DNA of 64,000 nt from contig CM055196.1 in NCBI GenBank assembly GCA_029224185.1, forward strand, positions 372,001 through 436,000. The letters are read 5' to 3'. Origin of the DNA: Karalla daura (lineage: Eukaryota; Chordata; Actinopteri; Chaetodontiformes; Leiognathidae). The notes beneath the pieces are model-generated. The model was not told where the DNA came from, ran no database searches, and saw only the letters and a list, made by a program, of their open reading frames with translations. Shown here piece after piece: positions 11,897 through 20,440 of this stretch; position 1 is the first letter of the stretch; every line of letters begins with the position of its first letter. The position numbers and the translations under genes were made by a program.

Positions 11897-14800
11897 TCAC
11901 AAGGCGCACGGGTTTATGGCCTGCCGCGCATGAGAGAGCACCAATGTTCCTACAAACCTGGGAAAAATAATTTGTCTGCTGCTTAGGGTGTGGCTGGGAG
12001 CAGCGTGAAAAGAGCGAAGCGAGAGCTGCTTTTTAAGCGATCCCGCATGTCGGCCCGGTGCTAAGAAGAGATTGGACATGCCCAATGCTGAGGGGGCCCT
12101 TTCAAACTCTGGGAGTCTCCCAGGGCCTGTGCCATCTGCTGGGGTGCATTGAAGCTGGACGCCTCATCACTTTGTATTACCATGTCAGCAGAGGAGACAT
12201 TGGAGCAGGTACCTGAGAACATGGCCGTCGAGAAGAAGTGCTGCTTAAAAACCATACAACCTATCAGCGTGCAACTCGCTACACAAACGCACCACAAGAT
12301 TCTTCACTTTTTGAAATGAAAAGGAAGTTTCAAAGTCAAAGTATGGCAACGTTGCGAATGTTTGTTTGTGGAGTTCTGTTTTTCCCATTCATTCTTATGG
12401 GAAAAAGCCAAATTGGCCAAGTGATAAACATTTGGCTCTATGGAGACAACGCTGTCCCCAATCTGGAATACGAGCTCACTGTCACGCCGTAGGGGAGAGT
12501 CTCCAGAACGCCCTGACACGATTTGGTGTGTGTACTATGAGAACTGTGGCCACAGTCGCAAGGAGAAGTGTAACGTTTAACATTGATGGCAGTGGTGGGA
12601 CAATGAATGGGGGCTTATGGAGAGAAAAGGCTGCACTGGGCCATACGATGAGGCTCGTCGTTTAAATTTCACAAGGCGTACGGGTTTATGGCCTGCCCCG
12701 CATGAGAGAGCACCAATGTTCCTACAAAACTGGAGTAAAAATGTATTCTGCTGCTTTGGGTGTGGCTGGGAGCAGCGTGAAAAGTGCGAAACGAGAGCTG
12801 ATTTTTCAGCGATCCCGCATGTCGGCCCGGTGCTAAGAAGAGATTGGACATGCCCAATGCTGAAGGGGTCCTTTCCCACTCTGCGAGTCTCCCAGGGCCT
12901 GTGCCATCTGCTGGGGTGCATTGAAGCTGGACGCCTCATCACTTTGTATTGCCATGTCAGCAGAGGAAACAATGGAGCAGGTACCTGAGCACATGGTCGT
13001 CGAGAAGAGGTGCTGCTGAAAAACCATACAACCTATCAGCGTGCAACTCGCTACACAAACACAGCACAAGCTTCTTCAATTTTTGAAATGAAAATGAAGT
13101 TTCAAAGTCAAAGTATGGCAACGTTGCGAATGTTTGTTTGTGGAGTTCTGTTTTTCCCATTCATTCTTATGGGATAAAGCCAAATTGGCCAAGTGATAAA
13201 CATTTGGCTCTATGGAGACAACGCTTTCACCAATCTGGAACATGAGCTAACTGTCAAGCCGTAGGGGAGAGTCTCCAGAGCGCCCTGACACGATTTGGTG
13301 TGTGTACTATGAGAACTGTGGCCACAGTCGCGAGGAGTATTGTAATGTTTAACATTGATGGCAGTGGTGGGACAATGAATGGGGGCTTATGGAGAGAAAA
13401 GGCTGCACTGGGCCTACGATGAGGCTCGTCGTTTAAATTTCACAAGGCGCACGGGTTTATGGCCTGCCGCGCATGAGAGAGCACCAATGTTCCTACAAAC
13501 CTGGGAAAAATAATTTGTCTGCTGCTTAGGGTGTGGCTGGGAGCAGCGTGAAAAGAGCGAAGCGAGAGCTGCTTTTTAAGCGATCCCGCATGTCGGCCCG
13601 GTGCTAAGAAGAGATTGGACATGCCCAATGCTGAGGGGGCCCTTTCAAACTCTGGGAGTCTCCCAGGGCCTGTGCCATCTGCTGGGGTGCATTGAAGCTG
13701 GACGCCTCATCACTTTGTATTACCATGTCAGCAGAGGAGACATTGGAGCAGGTACCTGAGAACATGGCCGTCGAGAAGAAGTGCTGCTTAAAAACCATAC
13801 AACCTATCAGCGTGCAACTCGCTACACAAACGCACCACAAGATTCTTCACTTTTTGAAATGAAAAGGAAGTTTCAAAGTCAAAGTATGGCAACGTTGCGA
13901 ATGTTTGTTTGTGGAGTTCTGTTTTTCCCATTCATTCTTATGGGAAAAAGCCAAATTGGCCAAGTGATAAACATTTGGCTCTATGGAGACAACGCTGTCC
14001 CCAATCTGGAATACGAGCTCACTGTCACGCCGTAGGGGAGAGTCTCCAGAACGCCCTGACACGATTTGGTGTGTGTACTATGAGAACTGTGGCCACAGTC
14101 GCAAGGAGAAGTGTAACGTTTAACATTGATGGCAGTGGTGGGACAATGAATGGGGGCTTATGGAGAGAAAAGGCTGCACTGGGCCATACGATGAGGCTCG
14201 TCGTTTAAATTTCACAAGGCGTACGGGTTTATGGCCTGCCCCGCATGAGAGAGCACCAATGTTCCTACAAAACTGGAGTAAAAATGTATTCTGCTGCTTT
14301 GGGTGTGGCTGGGAGCAGCGTGAAAAGTGCGAAACGAGAGCTGATTTTTCAGCGATCCCGCATGTCGGCCCGGTGCTAAGAAGAGATTGGACATGCCCAA
14401 TGCTGAAGGGGTCCTTTCCCACTCTGCGAGTCTCCCAGGGCCTGTGCCATCTGCTGGGGTGCATTGAAGCTGGACGCCTCATCACTTTGTATTGCCATGT
14501 CAGCAGAGGAAACAATGGAGCAGGTACCTGAGCACATGGTCGTCGAGAAGAGGTGCTGCTAAAAAACCATACAACCTGTCAGCGTGCAACTCGCTACACA
14601 AACACACCATAAGATTCTTCAATTTTTGAAATGAAAATGAAGTTTCAAAGTCAAAGTATGGCAACGTTGCGAATGTTTGTTTGTGGAGTTCTGTTTTTCC
14701 CATTCATTCTTTTAGGAAAAAGCCAAATTGGCCAAGTGATAAACATTTGGCTCTATGGAGGCTACACTTTCACCAATTTGGAATATGAGCTCATTGTCAC

Positions 14801-15751
14801 GCCGTAGGGGAGAGTCTCCAGAATTCCCTGACACGATTTGGTGTGTGTACTATGAGAACTGTGGCCACAGTTGCAAGGAGAAGTGTAACGTTTAACATTG
14901 ATGGCAGTGGTGGGAAAATGAATGGGGGCTTAAGGAGAGAAGAGGCGGCGCTGTGCCGGAGATGAGGCTCGCTGTTTAAATTTCACAAGGCGCATGGGTT
15001 TATGGCCTGCCTACATGAGAGAGCACCAATGTCCATACCAAAGTCGAAAAAGTATTTGTCTGCTGCCTAGGGTGTGGCTGGGAGCAGCGTGAAAAGAGCG
15101 AAATGAGAGCTGAATTTTCAGTGATCACGCATGTCGGCCTGGTACTATGAAGAGATTGGGCTTGCCCAATGCTGAGGGGGAACTTTCCCACTCTGGGAGT
15201 CTCCCAGGGCCTGGGCCATCTACTGGGGTGCATTGAAGCTGGACGCCTGTCCACTTTGTATTACTATGTCAGCAGAGGACACATTGGAGCAGGTGCCTGA
15301 GCACATGGTCGTCGAGAAGAGGTGCTGCTGAAAAACCATACAACCTATCAGCGTGCAACTCGCTACACAAACGCACCACAAGATTCTTCACTTTTTGAAA
15401 TGAAAAGGAAGTTTCAAAGTCAAAGTATGGCAACGTTGCGAATGTTTGTTTGTGGAGTTCTGTTTTTCCCATTCATTCTTATGGGAAAAAGCCAAATTGG
15501 CCAAGTGATAAACATTTGGCTCTATGGAGACAACGCTGTCCCCAATCTGGAATACGAGCTCACTGTCACGCCGTAGGGGAGAGTCTCCAGAATTCCCTGA
15601 CACGATTTGGTGTGTGTACTATGAAAACTGTGGCCACAGTCACGAGGAGTAGTGTAACGTTTAACATTGATGGCAGCGGTGGGAAAATGAATGGGGGCTT
15701 ATGGAGAGAAAAGGCTGCACTGGGCCTACGATGAGGCTCGTCGTTTAAATT
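11897..15751. repeat. Array A higher-order repeat copy 3 (A-B-A-B-C, 3855 bp)
   Basis: Monomers start at 11897, 12669, 13440, 14212 and 14983. Base 13064 is G, as at the matching position in copy 1 (5354). The C unit reads ctttcccactctgg, like the isolated C at 2647. After this copy the regular HOR order stops. Confidence 0.95.
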
Positions 15752-16523
15752 TCACAAGGTGCACGGGTTTATGGCCTGCCCCGCATGAGAGAGCACCAAT
15801 GTTCCTACAAAACTGGAAAAAAGAATTTGTCTGCTGCTTAGGGTGTGGCTGGGAGCAGCGTGAAAAGAGCGAAACGAGAGCTGATTTTTCAGCGATCCCG
15901 CATGTCGGCCCGGTGCTAAGAAGAGATTGGACATGCCCAATGCTGAGGGGGTCCTTTCCCACTCTGGGAGTCTCCCAGGGCCTGTGCCATCTGCTGAGGT
16001 GCATTGAAGCTGGACGCCTCATCACTTTGTATTACCATGTCAGCAGAGGAGACATTGGAGCAGGTACCTGAGCACATGGTCGTCGAGGAGAGGTGCTGCT
16101 GAAAAATCATACAACCTATCAGCGTGCAAACCGCTACACAAACACACCACAAGCTTCTTCAATTTTTGAAAAGAAAAGGAAGTTTCAAAGTCAAAGTATG
16201 GCAACGTTGTGAATGTTTGTTTGTGGAGTTCTGTTTCTCCCATTCATTCTGATGGGGAAAAGCCAAATTAGCCAAGTGATAAACATTTGGCTCTCTGGAG
16301 ACTGCGCTGCCACCTATCTGGAATAAGAGCTCACTGTCAGGCCGTAGGGGAGAGTCTCCAGAACGCCATGACACGATTTGGTGTGTGTACCATGAAAACT
16401 GTGGCCACAGTCGCGAGGAGAAGTGTTACGTTTAACATTCATGGCAGTGGTGGGACAATGAATGGGGGCTTATGGAGAAAAAAGGCTGCACTGGGACATA
16501 CGATGAGGCTCGTCGTTTAAATT
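15752..16523. repeat. Array A edge monomer, diverged (772 bp)
   Basis: This monomer fits none of types A, B and C cleanly (aactggaaaaaagaatttg, gctgatttttcagcg, aagaaaaggaag). Its closest relative is the monomer at 17803, 2051 bp away. It also has private changes such as caaggtgcac and gctgaggtgc. Confidence 0.88.
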
Positions 16524-17031
16524 TTACAAGGCGCACGGGTTCATGGCCTGCCCCGCATGAGAGAGCACCAATGTTCCTGCAAAACTGGAAAAAAGAATTT
16601 GTCTGCTGCTTAGGGTGTGGCTGGGAGCAGCGTGCAACTCGCTACACAAACGCACCACAAGATTCTTCACTTTTTGAAATGAAAATGAAGTTTCAAAGTC
16701 AAAGTATGGCAACGTTGCGAATGTTTGTTTGTGGAGTTCTGTTTTTTCCATTCATTATTATGGGAAAAAGCCAAATTGGCCAAGTGATAAACATTTGGCT
16801 CTATGGAGACAACGCTGTCCCCAATCTGGAATACGAGCTCACTGTCACGCCGTAGGGGAGAGTCTCCAGAACGCCCTGACACGATTTGGTGTGTGTACTA
16901 TGAGAACTGTGGCCACAGTCGCAAGGAGAAGTGTAACGTTTAACATTGATGGCAGTGGTGGGACAATGAATGGGGGCTTATGGAGAGAAAAGGCTGCACT
17001 GGGCCATACGATGAGGCTCGTCGTTTAAATT
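16524..17031. repeat. Array A monomer with 264-bp internal deletion (508 bp)
   Basis: At about 16626-16640 the sequence runs from ggctgggagcagcgtg straight into caactcgctacac. In intact monomers these lie about 264 bp apart, and both flanks contain cagcgtg. This is the outcome expected of deletion through a 7-bp microhomology, or of unequal exchange. The 5' part resembles the monomer at 18575, and the rest resembles A/B units. Confidence 0.9.
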
Positions 17032-17802
17032 TCACAAGGCGCACGGGTTTATGGCCTGCCCCGCATGAGAGAGCACCAATGTTCCTACAAAACTGGGAAA
17101 AAAATTTATTCTGCTGCTTAGGGTGTGGCTGGCAGCAGCGTGAAAAGTGCGAAACGAGAGCTGATTTTTCAGCGATCCCGCATGTCGGCCCGGTGCTAAG
17201 AAGAGATTGGACATGCCCAATGCTGAAGGGGTCCTTTCCCACTCTGCGAGTCTCCCAGGGCCTGTGCCATCTGCTGGGGTGCATTGAAGCTGGACGCCTC
17301 ATCACTTTGTATTGTCATGTCAGCAGAGGAAACAATGGAGCAGGTACCTGAGCACATGGTCGTCGAGAAGAGGTGCTGCTAAAAAGCCATACAACCTATC
17401 AGCGTGCAACTCGCTACACAAACACACCACAAGCTTCTTCAATTTTTGAAAAGAAAATGAAGTTTCAAAGTCAAAGTATGGCAACGTTGCGAATGTTTGT
17501 TTGTGGAGTTCTGTTTTTCCCATTCATTCTTTTAGGAAAAAGCCAAATTGGCCAAGTGATAAACATTTGGCTCTATGGAGGCTACACTTTCACCAATTTG
17601 GAATATGAGCTCACTGTCAAGCCGTAGGGGAGAGTCTCCAGAATTCCCTGACTCGATTTGGTGTGTGTACTATGAAAACTGTGGCCACAGTCACGAGGAG
17701 TAGTGTAACGTTTAACATTGATGGCAGCGGTGGGACAATGAATGGGGGCTTATGGAGAGAAAAGGCTGCACTGGGCCTACGATGAGGCTCGTCGTTTAAA
17801 TT
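17032..17802. repeat. Array A edge monomer, B-like (771 bp)
   Basis: This full-length B-like unit has ggctggcagcagcg, shared with the monomer at 1877, and ends in the ggctacactttcacc variant seen before C units. Here it is followed by the diverged monomer at 17803 instead of a C unit. Confidence 0.87.
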
Positions 17803-18574
17803 TCACAAGGCGCACGGGTTTATGGCCTGCCCCGCATGAGAGAGCACCAATGTTCCTACAAAACTGGAAAAAAGAATTTGTCTGCTGCTTAGGGTGTGGC
17901 TGGGAGCAGCGTGAAAAGAGCGAAACGAGAGCTGATTTTTCAGCGATCCCGCATGTCGGCCCGGTGCTAAGAAGAGATTGGACATGCCCAATGCTGAGGG
18001 GGTCCTTTCCCACTCTGGGAGTCTCCCAGGGCCTGTGCCATCTGCTGGGGTGCATTGAAGCTGGACGCCTCATCACTTTGTATTACCATGTCAGCAGAGG
18101 AGACATTGGAGCAGGTACCTGAGCACATGGTCGTCGAGAAGAGGTGCTGCTGAAAAACCATACAACCTATCAGCGTGCAACTCGCTACACAAACACACCA
18201 CAAGCTTCTTCAATTTTTGAAAAGAAAAGGAAGTTTCAAAGTCAAAGTATGGCAACGTTGCGAATGTTTGTTTGTGGAGTTCTGTTTCTCCCATTCATTC
18301 TGATGGGGAAAAGCCAAATTAGCCAAGTGATAAACATTTGGCTCTCTGGAGACTGCGCTGTCACCTATCTGGAATATGAGCTCACTGTCACGCCATAGGG
18401 GAGAGTCTCCAGAACGCCATGACACGATTTGGTGTGTGTACCATGAAAACTGTGGCCACAGTCGCGAGGAGAAGTGTTACGTTTAACATTCATGGCAGTG
18501 GTGGGACAATGAATGGGGGCTTATGGAGAAAAAAGGCTGCACTGGGCCATACGATGAGGCTCGTCGTTTAAATT
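17803..18574. repeat. Array A edge monomer, diverged (772 bp)
   Basis: This is the near-twin of the monomer at 15752. It carries the ggctctctggagactgcgctg-like variant near 18340 and aagccaaattagcc, which are found otherwise only at the matching place 2051 bp upstream. Confidence 0.88.
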
Positions 18575-19047
18575 TCACAAGGCGCATGGGTTCATGGCCT
18601 GCCCCGCATGAGAGAGCACCAATGTTCCTACAAAACTGGAAAAAAGAATTTGTCTGCTGCTTAGGGTGTGGCTGGGAGCAGCGTGAAAAGAGTGAAACGA
18701 GAGCTGATTTTTCAGCGATCCCGCATGTCGGCCCGGTGCTCAGAAGAGATTGGACATGCCCAATGCTGAGGGGGTCCATTGCCACTCTGCGAGTCTCCCA
18801 GGGCCTGTGCCATCTGCTGGGGTGCATTGAAGCTGGACGCCTCATCACTTTGTATTGCCATGTCAGCCGTAGGGGAGAGTGTCCAGAACGCCCTGAGGCG
18901 ATTTGGTGTGTGTACTATGAAAACTGTGGCCATAGTCGCGAGGAGAAGTGTAACATTTAACATTGATGGCAGTGGTGGGAAAATGAATGGGGGCTTATGG
19001 AGGGAAAAGGCTGCACTGGGCCAACGATGTGGCTCGCCGTTTAAATT
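18575..19047. repeat. Array A monomer with 298-bp internal deletion (473 bp)
   Basis: At about 18861-18875 catgtcag joins directly to ccgtaggggagag. In the neighbouring intact unit these are 298 bp apart (18094 to 18393). A related downstream flank (gtcaggccgtagg at 16335) would supply a gtcag homology. The deletion differs from that in the 16524 monomer, so the two are independent events. Confidence 0.9.
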
Positions 19048-19235
19048 TCACAAAGCGCACGGGTTTATTGCCTGCCCCACATGAGAGAGCACCAATGTCC
19101 ATACCAAACTGTAAAAAGTATTTGTCTCCTGCTTTGGTTGTGGCTGGGAGCAGCGTGAAATGAGCGAAACGAGAGCTGATTTTTCGGTGATCTCGCATGT
19201 CGGTACTAAGAAGAGATTGGACTTGTCCAATGCTG
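19048..19235. repeat. Terminal truncated array A monomer (~188 bp)
   Basis: This is the most diverged array A unit. It reads tcacaaagcgcac, accaaactgtaaaaag and gctttggttgtgg. It lacks several bases before tactaagaagag, relative to the usual gtcggcccggtgctaag. It stops after ccaatgctga, where array B begins. Confidence 0.9.
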
Positions 19236-19238
19236 ATT
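19233..19238. other. Junction between satellite arrays A and B
   Basis: Array A sequence ends at ccaatgctga (normally followed by gggg). Array B sequence starts at gatttcggccg (normally preceded by aagcc). Only the dinucleotide GA at 19235-19236 can belong to both. There is no spacer, target-site duplication or mobile element. Both arrays are truncated mid-monomer, as expected of an illegitimate join or deletion between two satellite blocks. Confidence 0.9.
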
Positions 19239-20185
19239 TCGGCCGTTTTAAAGAACTACGAGCGTGAAACTGAGTGAAAATGCATTTCAGAAGCTCTTTC
19301 TGTCACATTCATCATGTTGGCCCAAACTGCACAGCAAAATGACTATAATGTGTTAAGATAGCAAAATTGAGCCTTTTCATAGAACTGCGATCGCAAAACT
19401 GAGAAAACGCATTTGAGAAGCTTTTGCTGCCACCTTAAGCATGTTGGCCACTACTACACAGCAAATTGCCTGTATTGTGTTCACAAAGCCGATTTCGGCC
19501 ATCTTACAGAACTGCAACCGTGAAACTGAGTGAAAATGCATTTCAGAAGCTCTTTCTATCACATTCATCATGTTGGCCTAAACTGCAGGGCAAAATGCCT
19601 ATAATGTGTTCAGAAAGCCAAGTTGAGCCTTTTTATGGAATTGCGAACGCGAAAATGAGAAAACGCATTTGAGAAGCTTTTGCTGCCACCTTCAGCATGT
19701 TGGCCCCTACGATACAGCAAAGTGCCTGTATTGTGTTCACAAAGCCGATTTCGGCCGTTTTACAGAACTGCAACCGTGAAACTGAGTGAAAATGCATTTC
19801 AGAAGCTCTTTCTATCACATTCATCATGTTGGCCCAAAATGCACAGCAAATTGCCTATAATGTGTTCAGAAAGCCAAGTTGAGCCTTTTTATGGAACTGC
19901 GAACGCGAAACTGAGAAAACGCATTTGAGAAGCTTTTGCTGCCACCTTAAGCATATTGGCCACTACTATACAGCAAATTGCCTGTATTGTGTTCACAAAG
20001 CCGATTTCGGCCGTTTTACAGAACTGCAACCGTGAAACTGAGTGAAAATGCATTTCAGTCGCTCTTTCTACCACATTCAACATGTTGGCCCAAAATGCAA
20101 AGCAAAATGCCTGTAATGTGTTCTGAAAGCCATGTTGATCCTTTTTGTAGAACTACGAACGCAAAACTGAGAAAATGTATTTGAG
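19236..20185. repeat. Array B left edge: diverged units next to the junction
   Basis: A 182-bp partial unit (19236-19417) is followed by three full units at 19418, 19674 and 19930. They carry private changes not seen in the core, for example tttaaagaactacgagcgtg, tgttaagatagcaaaattg, actgcgatcgc and cagcaaattgcctataatg. Confidence 0.88.
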
Positions 20186-20440
20186 AAGCTTTTGCTGCCA
20201 TGTTCAGCATGTTGGACACTACAATACAGCAAATTGCCTGTATTGTGTTCACAAAGCCGATTTCGGCCGTTTTACAGAACTGCAACCGTGAAACTGAGTG
20301 AAAATTCATTTCAGTCGCTCTTTCTACCACATTCATCATGTTGGCCCAAACTGCACAGCAAAATGCCTGTAATGTGTTCTGAAAGCCGAGTTGAGCCTTT
20401 TTGTAGAACTACGAACGCGAAACTGAGGAAATGTATTTGG
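20185..20440. repeat. Example 256-bp unit showing its 129 + 127 bp dimer structure
   Basis: The unit splits at about 20314 into two related halves. They align as gaactgcaaccgtgaaactg / gaactacgaacgcgaaactg, then gagtgaaaatgcatttcag / gag-aaaatgtatttgag, then aagctctttctacc / aagcttttgctgcc, then catgttggcc in both. The halves are clearly homologous but differ at many sites. The ancestral repeat was therefore ~128 bp, and the dimer became the unit of amplification. Confidence 0.88.

Larger units (their letters stand above)
1..19235. repeat. Satellite array A: tandem ~771-bp monomers
   Basis: The array is about 25 head-to-tail monomers. The landmark tcacaaggcg (or a close variant) recurs at 332, 1104, 1877, 2647, 3416, 4187, 4959, 5730, 6502, 7273, 8042, 8814, 9585, 10357, 11128, 11897, 12669, 13440, 14212, 14983, 15752, 16524, 17032, 17803, 18575 and 19048. 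Spacing is 769-773 bp, except for two deleted monomers of 508 and 473 bp. Three main variants are told apart at one site: A reads gagctgctttttaagcg, B gagctgatttttcagcg, C gagctgaattttcagtg. All monomers have the same orientation. The array continues past the left edge. I do not recognise the family, and it shares no obvious homology with array B. Confidence 0.97.

Noticed and set aside
19170..19225. Weak resemblance of the tgatctcgcatgtcgg…attgg region of array A to the 3' half of 5S rRNA
   Set aside because: Only scattered short matches (tgatctcg, gtcgg, cctggta in C units) can be lined up, with gaps, and the internal promoter boxes are not intact. This is within what chance allows. An Rfam 5S covariance search would settle it.
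1..19235. Recurrent open frames of 60-145 codons on both strands of array A, at the same place in each monomer
   Set aside because: They overlap each other in several frames and strands, and change length with every 1-bp difference or monomer type. They stop inside the monomer and show no recognisable domain. Repetition of one non-coding sequence explains their recurrence.
19200..19300. Mobile element insertion at the A/B boundary
   Set aside because: There is no foreign sequence, terminal repeat, poly-A or target duplication. The two satellites join directly.
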